The notes below the pieces were generated by a model. The model saw only the letters and a list, made by a program, of their open reading frames with translations, had not been told where the DNA came from and ran no database searches. Positions 1-5,443 of a stretch of DNA of 10,742 nt are shown here, in pieces. The DNA lies in contig DASUDX010000062.1 of assembly GCA_036275365.1 (NCBI GenBank), positions 1-10,742 on the forward strand, written 5' to 3'. This stretch comes from DASUDX01 sp036275365. GTDB taxonomy: Bacteria > Pseudomonadota > Gammaproteobacteria > Nevskiales > Nevskiaceae. Both the position numbers and the translations under genes were made by a program. The number at the start of each line of letters is the position of its first letter. The first letter of the stretch is position 1.

Positions 1-800
1 TGGACCGCGCCGAGCAGTATCTGCACCGGCTGGCCGTGCAGGGCTCGCGGGTGGTGCCGGCGCTCGAGCTGCTGGTGCAGGTCTACGAGCAGGCCAACGA
101 CTGGGCGCAGGCCCTGCAGACCAACCGGCGGCTGGAGGCCAGCAGCGGCGAGGCGCGCCAGGAGCGGGCCGCGCACTACTGCTGCGAGCAGGCGGATCGT
201 CAGGCCCGCGAGGGCCAGACCGCTGCAGCCCTGCAGCGGCTGCGGGAGGCGCGCCAGCTCGACCCGCGCTCGGTGCGCGCCCGTCTGCAGATGGCGGCCC
301 TGCTGGAGAAGAGGGGAGATACGGCCGCCGCCATCGTGCTGTTGCGCGAGGTGGTGGACCTCGACGCGCGCTTCCTGACCGAAGCCCTGCCGGGCCTGCG
401 CCGCTGCCACGAACAGGAGCAGCGGCTGGATGCCTATGCCAGCTGGCTGGCCAGTCTGGCCGCGCCCGCCGAGCTGCCGCCCGCGGCGGTCATCGCCCAG
501 GCGGAACTGAGCCGGGAGACCGGACTGGATCCCCAGCCGCTGCTGGCCGCCTCGCTGGCGCACAAGCCGAGCTGGACCGTCCTTCAGGCCCTGCTGGAGC
601 GGCTGGAGCTGGCGCCGGGGCATCGCCTCGGCGAGGCCCTGCAAGGCATGCGCAGCGCGCTCCAGACCGCCGCCGGGCGGCTGCCGCGGTATCGCTGCGA
701 CCACTGCGGGCTGATGCCGAGCCTGCTGTTCTGGCAGTGCCCCAATTGCAAGCGCTGGGGCAGCATTGCGCCGAAGATCAACTGGATCGGCGAGCCCTGA
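1..800 (+). CDS. lapB: Lipopolysaccharide assembly protein LapB, 3' portion (5' end outside window)
   Basis: The reading frame is open from the left edge (first complete codon at 3) to a TGA at 798-800, giving 265 residues. LapB of E. coli has 389, so roughly 120 N-terminal residues, including the membrane anchor, lie outside. The GTG at 36 is internal and should not be taken as a start. The visible part is alpha-helical TPR-like repeats rich in Ala, Leu, Gln and Arg, with Y-A-W-type repeat positions. It ends in a rubredoxin-like metal-binding knuckle: four Cys codons at 696, 705, 738 and 747 form CxxC-x10-CxxC, followed by the family-typical ending W-G-S-I-A-P-K. In the family, LapB sits on the inner membrane, binds LPS-assembly factors and promotes FtsH-dependent LpxC degradation. 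Identification rests on the TPR plus C-terminal knuckle architecture and close similarity to remembered E. coli LapB. Confidence 0.93.
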   Translation, partial: DRAEQYLHRLAVQGSRVVPALELLVQVYEQANDWAQALQTNRRLEASSGEARQERAAHYCCEQADRQAREGQTAAALQRLREARQLDPRSVRARLQMAALLEKRGDTAAAIVLLREVVDLDARFLTEALPGLRRCHEQEQRLDAYASWLASLAAPAELPPAAVIAQAELSRETGLDPQPLLAASLAHKPSWTVLQALLERLELAPGHRLGEALQGMRSALQTAAGRLPRYRCDHCGLMPSLLFWQCPNCKRWGSIAPKINWIGEP

Positions 801-818
801 GCGGGGTCTCGCGGGCAT

Positions 819-841
819 GAAAAAGCCGCCCGGAGGCGGCT
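819..841 (-). terminator. Intrinsic terminator of the ispB-tRNA-Pro unit
   Basis: A 7-bp stem (AGCCGCC at 824-830 pairing with GGCGGCT at 835-841) has a 4-nt loop. On the minus strand it is followed by TTTTTC, a proper U-tract, so it terminates leftward transcription about 15 bp beyond the tRNA 3' end. In the plus direction the stem is followed by TCTCATC, a poor U-tract, so it may only partly stop lapB transcription. Confidence 0.85.
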
Positions 842-855
842 CTCATCAACTGGAT

Positions 856-932
856 TGGTCGGGGCGACAGGATTCGAACCTGCGACCTCTTGCTCCCGAA
901 GCAAGCGCTCTACCAAGCTGAGCTACGCCCCG
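856..932 (-). tRNA. tRNA-Pro (anticodon CGG)
   Basis: The minus strand folds into a complete 77-nt cloverleaf with an encoded CCA. The acceptor stem is CGGGGCG (926-932) with CGCCCCG (860-866), the discriminator is A at 859 and CCA lies at 856-858. The anticodon stem CTTGC/GCAAG encloses the loop TTCGGGA, giving anticodon CGG, which reads CCG proline codons; that codon is frequent in this GC-rich window. The T-arm contains the GGTTCGAATCC-type sequence. The C1 start and the GGG after the U33-C34 context match gammaproteobacterial proK. It sits 6 bp after the ispB stop, so it is probably processed from the ispB transcript; no separate promoter is visible. Confidence 0.97.
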
Positions 933-938
933 ACACGG

Positions 939-1907
939 TTACTGCACCCGGCGGACCGACGCCTGCGCGAGGTCCCGCAACGCACTCTTGTAGGGCGAAT
1001 CCGGAAGCTCGCCGAGCGCTGCAATCGCTTGATCGGCATACCGTTCAGCGAGCGCGCAAGTATAGGGAATCGCGCGGGTGACTTCAACGGCAGCGAGCAC
1101 TTCATCGAGGCGATCCACCCGGCCGGAGCGGATCGCGCCACGGATCAGCGCCGCCTGTTCCGGGCTGCCGGTCTTGAGCACATGGATCAGCGGCAGGGTG
1201 GGCTTGCCTTCGGAAAGATCGTTGCCCACCGCCTTGCCGGTCACGGCCGGATCGGCGGTGTAATCGAGCACATCGTCGATCAGCTGGTAGGTCATGCCCA
1301 GCGCCTGTCCGTACTGGGCGATCGCGCGGCGCTGGCCAGGGCTCGCCCCGGCGCAGATCGCGCCCACCTCGCAGGCGGCGCGGAACAGCACGGCGGTCTT
1401 GAGCTCGATGACGCGCAGATAGCGCGCCTCATCCACATCGGGATCGCCGCAGTTCATCAGCTGCAGGACCTCGCCCTCGGCGATGGCATTGGTGGTGTCG
1501 GCCATCACCTGCATCACCGCCATCTCGCCGGCCTCTACCATCAGCTGGAAGCTGCGGGAATAGAGGAAATCGCCGGACAGCACCGCGCCGCTGTTGCCCC
1601 AGACCGCGTTGGCGGTCTTGCGGCCGCGGCGCAGATCGGAGTGGTCGACCACATCGTCATGCAGCAGGGTGGCGGTATGGATGAACTCCACCACCGCCGC
1701 CAGCAGCTCGGGCTTGGCGCCGGACGCGCCCAGCGATCGCGCCGCCAGCAGCACCAGGGCCGGCCGCAGCCGCTTGCCGCCCGCCGAGACGATGTAGCCG
1801 CCGATATCGTTGATCAGCGCCACTTCGGAGGACAGCCGGGCCCGGATCAAGCCGTCGACGCGGGACAGGTCCTCGGCGACAGGGGCAAGCAGGGCGCGCA
1901 GATCCAT
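939..1907 (-). CDS. ispB: Octaprenyl (polyprenyl) diphosphate synthase
   Basis: The product is a 322-residue trans-prenyltransferase; E. coli IspB has 323. It elongates farnesyl diphosphate with isopentenyl diphosphate to give the ubiquinone/menaquinone side-chain precursor in the cytosol. Visible motifs are GGKRLRP (residues 43-49), the first aspartate-rich motif DDVVD (84-88) followed by D-L-R-R-G-R, an F-Q stretch that sets chain length (about 120), and the second aspartate-rich motif DDVLD (211-215). The family's G-N-D-L-x-E-G-K-x-T-L-P follows at about 228-239. The ATG at 1907 is the only start that gives the family N-terminus; no ATG, GTG or TTG lies in frame between it and an upstream stop at 1977-1979. 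The base run before it is pyrimidine-rich and has no Shine-Dalgarno sequence. Exact chain length (C8 or C9) cannot be read from the sequence. Confidence 0.96.
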   Translation of the reverse strand: MDLRALLAPVAEDLSRVDGLIRARLSSEVALINDIGGYIVSAGGKRLRPALVLLAARSLGASGAKPELLAAVVEFIHTATLLHDDVVDHSDLRRGRKTANAVWGNSGAVLSGDFLYSRSFQLMVEAGEMAVMQVMADTTNAIAEGEVLQLMNCGDPDVDEARYLRVIELKTAVLFRAACEVGAICAGASPGQRRAIAQYGQALGMTYQLIDDVLDYTADPAVTGKAVGNDLSEGKPTLPLIHVLKTGSPEQAALIRGAIRSGRVDRLDEVLAAVEVTRAIPYTCALAERYADQAIAALGELPDSPYKSALRDLAQASVRRVQ

Positions 1908-1951
1908 GGAGGCGGAAGAGAGGGAAGGGTGGGGTGACCCGAGGCGGCGGC

Positions 1952-1980
1952 ATGCTAGAGAGGCCTCCGGGGGCGGTCAA
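1952..1980 (-). promoter_or_regulatory. Predicted sigma70 promoter for ispB-tRNA-Pro
   Basis: On the minus strand TTGACC (1980 to 1975) is separated by exactly 17 bp from TAGCAT (1957 to 1952); these match consensus at 5/6 and 4/6 positions. The expected start of transcription is near 1945, giving a leader of about 38 nt before the ispB ATG. It lies back to back with the rplU promoter, the two -35 boxes being 53 bp apart. Confidence 0.6.
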
Positions 1981-2033
1981 ACCGCGGCCGATCGATGATG
2001 GCCGCCGGATGTTACGAAAGCTTGATCAATCCA

Positions 2034-2062
2034 TTGACGCTGGGCGGCCAGATCCCTAAACT
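2034..2062 (+). promoter_or_regulatory. Predicted sigma70 promoter for rplU-rpmA
   Basis: TTGACG (2034-2039) and TAAACT (2057-2062) are separated by 17 bp (5/6 and 4/6 consensus). An AT-richer stretch with TTGATCAA lies just upstream and may help as an UP-like element. The discriminator after the -10 is CCGCGC, fully GC, the composition known from ribosomal promoters repressed by ppGpp and DksA. Transcription should start near 2069-2070, giving a leader of about 50 nt. Confidence 0.68.
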
Positions 2063-2118
2063 CCGCGCTCTTTTTCGGGCTCGGTCGCTCGGCTGCCCCA
2101 CGAATCTGGAGTTTCACG

Positions 2119-2433
2119 ATGTACGCGGTGATCAAAACCGGCGGTAAGCAGTACAAGGTGGCGCCCGGCCAGCAGCTCAAGGTCGAGAGCCTGGTGGCCG
2201 ATGTCGGCTCGACGATCACCTTCGACGAGGTGCTGATGGTCGCCGATGGCGAGACCGTCAAGGTCGGCACGCCGCGCGTCGCCGGTGGGCTGGTCAAGGC
2301 CGAGGTGCTCGCCCACGGTCGTGGCGAGAAGCTGCGCATCGTCAAGCACCGCCGCCGCAAGCACTATCACAAGGAGCAGGGTCACCGGCAGAACTTCACC
2401 GAAGTGAAGGTCTCCGAGATCCTCTCGGCCTGA
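2119..2433 (+). CDS. rplU: 50S ribosomal protein L21
   Basis: The product is a 104-residue ribosomal protein (E. coli L21 has 103) that binds 23S rRNA in the large subunit. The N-terminus MYAVIKTGGKQYKV and the C-terminal basic K-H-R-R-R-K-H-Y segment, followed by a Q-G-H-R-Q-x-F-T motif, are diagnostic. The ATG is preceded by GGAG at 2108-2111 with 7-nt spacing. It is the first gene after the divergent promoter region and is followed after 30 bp by rpmA, the near-universal pairing. Confidence 0.98.
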   Translation: MYAVIKTGGKQYKVAPGQQLKVESLVADVGSTITFDEVLMVADGETVKVGTPRVAGGLVKAEVLAHGRGEKLRIVKHRRRKHYHKEQGHRQNFTEVKVSEILSA

Positions 2434-2463
2434 TCCCCGTCCGCACCCTCCCGGAGTTGTCCC

Positions 2464-2721
2464 ATGGCACACAAGAAAGCAGGCGGCAGTACCCGTAACG
2501 GCCGCGATTCCGAGAGCAAGCGCCTCGGCATCAAGAAGTTCGGCGGCGAGCAGGTGATCGCCGGCAACATCATCGTCCGCCAGCGCGGCACCCGCGTCCA
2601 CGCCGGTCTCAACGCCGGTCTGGGCAAGGACCACACGATCTTCGCCAAGGCCGATGGCCAGGTGGTGTTCCGTCCGCGTGGGCCGAGCAACCGCACCTAC
2701 GTCGACATCATTCCGGCCTGA
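2464..2721 (+). CDS. rpmA: 50S ribosomal protein L27
   Basis: The product has 85 residues, the same length as E. coli L27. It begins MAHKKAGGSTRNGRDS, the family signature; the flexible N-terminus reaches toward the peptidyl-transferase centre of the 50S subunit. The start is supported by GGAG at 2453-2456, 7 nt upstream. There is no N-terminal cleavable extension of the kind seen in Firmicutes. It is cotranscribed with rplU and directly followed by a strong terminator. Confidence 0.98.
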   Translation: MAHKKAGGSTRNGRDSESKRLGIKKFGGEQVIAGNIIVRQRGTRVHAGLNAGLGKDHTIFAKADGQVVFRPRGPSNRTYVDIIPA

Positions 2722-2737
2722 CCCGTCGGCGTCGACC

Positions 2738-2765
2738 AAAAGGCCCCGGTCTCCGGGGCTTTTTT
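2738..2765 (+). terminator. Strong intrinsic terminator after rpmA
   Basis: GCCCCGG (2743-2749) and CCGGGGC (2753-2759) form a perfect 7-bp GC stem with a 3-nt loop. It can be extended by G-U and A-U pairs and is followed by six T residues (2760-2765). A run of A residues on the 5' side makes it look bidirectional. It separates the two ribosomal protein genes from obgE, which starts 27 bp later, so obgE must rely on readthrough or on a promoter inside upstream coding sequence. Confidence 0.92.
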
Positions 2766-2792
2766 GTGCGCTGAAGCGGCCTGGAGCCCGAG

Positions 2793-3857
2793 ATGAAATT
2801 CGTCGATGAAGCCCTGATCGAAGTCCATGCCGGCGACGGTGGCAACGGCTGCGTGAGCTTCCGCCGCGAACGGGCGATTCCCTTCGGCGGACCGGATGGC
2901 GGCGACGGCGGCGACGGCGGCACGGTGTGGGCGGTGGCTGATCCCAACCTCAATTCGCTGGCGGATTTCCGCTTCACCCGGGTGTTCCGGGCCCAGCGCG
3001 GCGAGAACGGCAGCGGAGCCAACTGCCGGGGTGGGGCGGGCGGCGATCTGGAGGTGGCCATGCCGCTCGGTACCCGCATCATCGATGTGGAAACCGAGCA
3101 GCTGATCGGTGAGCTGACCCGCTCGACCCAGCGCATCAAGGTGGCGCAGGGCGGCTTTCATGGCCTGGGCAACACCCGCTTCAAGTCGAGCACCAACCGC
3201 GCGCCGCGCCGGGCCTCGCCGGGCTCGCCGGGCGAGCGCCGCGAGCTGCGCCTGGAGCTCTCGCTGATGGCCGATGTCGGCCTGCTCGGTCTGCCCAATG
3301 CCGGCAAGTCCACCCTGCTGGCGGCGGTGTCCGCGGCGCGTCCGAAAATCGCCGACTACCCCTTCACCACCCTCTATCCCCAGCCGGGCGTGGTGCGGGT
3401 GGGACCGCTGAAGTCCTTCGTGATGGTCGACATCCCGGGGCTGATCGAGGGCGCCGGCCTTGGCATCCGCTTCCTCAAGCATCTCGAGCGCACCCGCCTG
3501 CTGCTGCATCTGGTCGATCTGCTGCCGCCCAGTGGCGCGGATATCGTCGACAACATTCGCACCATCCGCCGCGAGGTCGAGGCCTTCGGCGCAACGCTGG
3601 CCGGCCGCGAGCAGTGGCTGGTGTTCAACAAGGCGGACCTGCTGCCCGAGCCTGAGCGCGAACGCCTGATCAAGGCGAGCCTGCGCCGGCTGCGCTGGAA
3701 GGGGCGCTGGTTCGTCATTTCCGCCGGCACCGGCCTCGGCTGCGAGACCCTCTGCCAGGCGGCGATGCAGTGGGTGGATGCCCAGGCCCTGGACCTGGAA
3801 ACCCGGGCGGACGCGCTCGCCGCCGTCACCCAAGACGGGCCTGCGGCGAGCGGATGA
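2793..3857 (+). CDS. obgE: Obg-family GTPase ObgE/CgtA, with a shortened switch II
   Basis: The product has 354 residues. Obg GTPases bind the 50S subunit and ppGpp, and link ribosome assembly to growth. The Obg fold (residues 1-158) has the glycine-rich G-G-P-D-G-G-D-G-G-D-G-G segment (32-43). The GTPase domain has G1 GLPNAGKS (166-173), switch I Y-P-F-T-T-L (189-194), G3 DIPG (213-216), G4 NKAD (279-282) and G5 SAG (310-312). In the family G3 continues I-E-G-A-A-E-G-A-G-L-G; here residues 218-224 read I-E-G-A-G-L-G, four residues fewer. The rest is intact and the frame is open, so this is not a frameshift. The tail after about 335 is short and lacks the acidic stretch of E. coli ObgE. GGAG at 2783-2786 supports the ATG. 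The stop overlaps the proB start. Confidence 0.95.
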   Translation: MKFVDEALIEVHAGDGGNGCVSFRRERAIPFGGPDGGDGGDGGTVWAVADPNLNSLADFRFTRVFRAQRGENGSGANCRGGAGGDLEVAMPLGTRIIDVETEQLIGELTRSTQRIKVAQGGFHGLGNTRFKSSTNRAPRRASPGSPGERRELRLELSLMADVGLLGLPNAGKSTLLAAVSAARPKIADYPFTTLYPQPGVVRVGPLKSFVMVDIPGLIEGAGLGIRFLKHLERTRLLLHLVDLLPPSGADIVDNIRTIRREVEAFGATLAGREQWLVFNKADLLPEPERERLIKASLRRLRWKGRWFVISAGTGLGCETLCQAAMQWVDAQALDLETRADALAAVTQDGPAASG

Positions 3858-4975
3858 GCAGGGCGCGGCTGACCCAGGCCCGGCGCTGGGTGATCAAGAT
3901 CGGCAGTTCGCTGGTGACCGCCAAGGGCCGCGGGCTGGACCGCGAGGCGATCGCCGACTGGTGCGAGCAGATCGCCGGCCTGCGCCAGCAGGGCTGTGAG
4001 GTGGTGCTGGTCTCGTCCGGGGCGGTGGCCGAGGGCATGGCGCGGCTCGGTCTGACCCGGCGCCCGGGGGCGCTCCACGAGCTGCAGGCGACCGCGGCAG
4101 TGGGCCAGATGGGCCTGGTCCGTGCCTGGGAGCTGGGCTTCGAGGGTCATGGCCTGCGTGCCGCGCAGATCCTGCTCACCCACGAGGATGTTGCCGACCG
4201 CCAGCGCTACCTCAATGCCCGCGGCACCTTCCAGACCCTGCTGCGCTTCGGCGTGGTGCCGGTGGTCAACGAGAACGACACGGTCTCCACCGACGAGATC
4301 CGCCTCGGTGACAACGACACCCTCGGTGCGCTGACGGTCAATCTGATCGAAGCCGATGTTCTGGTCATCCTCACCGACCAGGAGGGTCTGTTCGAGGCCG
4401 ACCCGCGTCTGCACCCGACGGCGGCCCTGGTCTCCGAGGCGGCGCTGTCCGATCCGCTGCTGGTCGGCATGGCCGGGGACAGCAAGGGCGAGCTCGGCCG
4501 CGGCGGCATGCGCACCAAGCTCTCCGCTGCGCAGATCGCGGCCCGCTCCGGCGCGGCCACGGTGATCGCACACGGCCGCAAGCCCGGCGTGCTCCCCCGC
4601 ATCCGGGCGGGGGAGCCGGTCGGCACGCTGCTGACGCCGGCGCAGAACACCATGGCGGCGCGCAAGCGCTGGATTGCTGGCCAGCTGCAGAAGCGCGGCA
4701 CCCTGCATCTGGATGCCGGTGCGGTCAGCAAGCTGCGCGAACAGGGCAAGAGCCTGCTGCCGGTGGGGGTCCGGGCGGTGGACGGCGAGTTCGAGCGCGG
4801 CGACCTGGTCAGCTGCGTGGACCCGGACGGTCATGAGATCGCCCGCGGGCTGAGCAACTACAGCGCGGCGGAGGCGCGGCGGATTCTGGGCTGCCGGGGC
4901 GACCAGCTGGCCGCGCTGCTCGGGTATCCCGGCGAGCCGGAGCTGATTCACCGCGACAATCTGGCCCTGCGCTGA
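3854..4975 (+). CDS. proB: Glutamate 5-kinase
   Basis: The product has 373 residues (E. coli ProB 367). It phosphorylates glutamate with ATP, the first step of proline synthesis, in the cytosol. The amino-acid kinase domain runs from V-I-K-I-G-S-S (about 13-19), through V-S-S-G-A-V (54-59) and V-N-E-N-D (138-142) with G-D-N-D (152-155), to G-R-G-G-M-R-T-K (215-222). An RNA-binding-type PUA domain follows from about 280 to the end, as in E. coli. The ATG at 3854 is chosen because it overlaps the obgE TGA as ATGA and gives the family N-terminus; a GTG 84 bp upstream would add a low-complexity extension inside obgE. No clear Shine-Dalgarno is present, so translation is probably coupled to obgE. 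proA is not in the window. Confidence 0.97.
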   Translation: MSRARLTQARRWVIKIGSSLVTAKGRGLDREAIADWCEQIAGLRQQGCEVVLVSSGAVAEGMARLGLTRRPGALHELQATAAVGQMGLVRAWELGFEGHGLRAAQILLTHEDVADRQRYLNARGTFQTLLRFGVVPVVNENDTVSTDEIRLGDNDTLGALTVNLIEADVLVILTDQEGLFEADPRLHPTAALVSEAALSDPLLVGMAGDSKGELGRGGMRTKLSAAQIAARSGAATVIAHGRKPGVLPRIRAGEPVGTLLTPAQNTMAARKRWIAGQLQKRGTLHLDAGAVSKLREQGKSLLPVGVRAVDGEFERGDLVSCVDPDGHEIARGLSNYSAAEARRILGCRGDQLAALLGYPGEPELIHRDNLALR

Positions 4976-4987
4976 GCCCGGAAACGA

Positions 4988-5012
4988 CATCGCCGGCGCG
5001 AGGCCGGCGATG
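4988..5012. terminator. Hairpin between convergent proB and rpsT, likely bidirectional terminator
   Basis: A perfect 10-bp stem, CATCGCCGGC (4988-4997) with GCCGGCGATG (5003-5012), has a 5-nt loop. It fills most of the 61-bp gap between the proB and rpsT stop codons. There is no good U-tract: rightward it is followed by GAGACTGC and leftward by TCGTTTCC. It may act as a weak or factor-assisted terminator, or as a 3'-end stabiliser for both transcripts. Confidence 0.6.
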
Positions 5013-5036
5013 GAGACTGCAGAACCGCGAGCGGTC

Positions 5037-5297
5037 TTACAGCGCGCGGATGTGCTCGAGCAGGCGGCTCTTGTGACGGGCAGCCTTGTTCTTGTGGATC
5101 ATGCCGCGGTTGGCGTAGCGATCCAGCACCGGCACCATCTCCTGGTAGGCGGCCTCGGCGGCGGCCTTGTCCTTGGCCTCCACCGCCTTGACGACCTTCT
5201 TGATGGTGGTGCGGATCATCGAGCGCTGGCTGGCGTTGCGAGCGCGGGCGACGGTGTTCTGGCGGGCGCGCTTGCGGGCGCTGGCGGTGTTGGCCAA
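5037..5297 (-). CDS. rpsT: 30S ribosomal protein S20
   Basis: The product has 86 residues, basic and helical, binding 16S rRNA early in small-subunit assembly. The N-terminus (M)ANTASARKRARQ, the N-A-S-x-R-S-M-I-R-T-x-I-K-K segment (about 21-34) and the I-H-K-N-K-A-A-R-H-K-S stretch (67-77) are diagnostic. The start codon is TTG (5297 to 5295), as in E. coli rpsT, where the UUG start is part of autogenous translational control by S20. GGAG (5309 to 5306, minus strand) lies 8 nt upstream and supports it. The gene is the only leftward one between proB and murJ and so breaks up an otherwise collinear block. Confidence 0.97.
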   Translation of the reverse strand: MANTASARKRARQNTVARARNASQRSMIRTTIKKVVKAVEAKDKAAAEAAYQEMVPVLDRYANRGMIHKNKAARHKSRLLEHIRAL

Positions 5298-5300
5298 GGA

Positions 5301-5310
5301 TGAAACTCCA
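5301..5310 (-). promoter_or_regulatory. rpsT ribosome-binding site with TTG start
   Basis: The minus strand reads TGGAGTTTCA, then TCC, then the TTG start codon. The GGAG core is 8 nt from the start and decides the choice of TTG rather than any ATG. The same ten bases also precede the rplU start (2107-2116). Confidence 0.75.
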
Positions 5311-5335
5311 AATGAGGCGGTTGCGGTTCCAGGGA

Positions 5336-5371
5336 GCCCGCGGGGTGCGGGCGGGCGGCCCTTGAGCCGCC
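5336..5371 (-). promoter_or_regulatory. Two tandem GC-rich hairpins in the rpsT leader
   Basis: Read leftward in the predicted 5' leader of rpsT, GGCGGC (5371-5366) pairs with GCCGCC (5359-5354) around a 6-nt loop. After one base, GCCCGC (5352-5347) pairs with GCGGGC (5341-5336) around a 5-nt loop. Both lie between the predicted transcription start near 5374 and the Shine-Dalgarno. Neither has a U-tract, so a terminator is unlikely. S20 is known to regulate its own translation in E. coli, so a regulatory leader is plausible but not shown. Confidence 0.45.
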
Positions 5372-5380
5372 AAGCGCGCT

Positions 5381-5409
5381 AGTATTCGGGTCTGCCATCT
5401 TCCTGTCAA
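5381..5409 (-). promoter_or_regulatory. Predicted sigma70 promoter for rpsT
   Basis: On the minus strand a perfect TTGACA -35 (5409 to 5404) is 17 bp from AATACT (5386 to 5381; 4/6). The discriminator region is GC-rich (AGCGCGC), as at the rplU promoter. Transcription would start near 5374, giving a leader of about 77 nt. The stretch also holds the only -10-like hexamer seen for murJ, TAGTAT at 5380-5385 on the plus strand, though without a good -35. Confidence 0.68.
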
Positions 5410-5443
5410 TCAACGCCCGCGGCACTGCCAGCGGCCCCGACGC

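Noticed and set aside
584..916. Minus-strand open frame with E-V-A-G-S-N-P-V-A-P-T near its start
   Set aside because: This is translation of the tRNA-Pro sequence itself, continuing antisense to the end of lapB.
855..1937. 360-codon plus-strand open frame across tRNA-Pro and ispB, beginning V-G-A-T-G-F-E-P-A-T-S
   Set aside because: The beginning is the well-known false peptide obtained by translating the antisense of a tRNA; the rest is antisense to ispB, which has full family motifs.
2022..2029. Palindrome TTGATCAA as a possible FNR/ANR site
   Set aside because: FNR-type sites need TTGAT and ATCAA half-sites separated by four bases; here they are fused, so it does not fit. An AT-rich promoter-proximal stretch is a simpler reading.
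3770..3853. N-terminal extension of proB to an upstream GTG
   Set aside because: The added 28 residues are Gly/Arg/Pro-rich, lie within obgE and precede the family's normal N-terminus; the ATGA overlap start fits better.
3374..4990. 538-codon minus-strand open frame opposite obgE and proB
   Set aside because: It is antisense to two confirmed genes, has no recognisable domain and has low-complexity composition.
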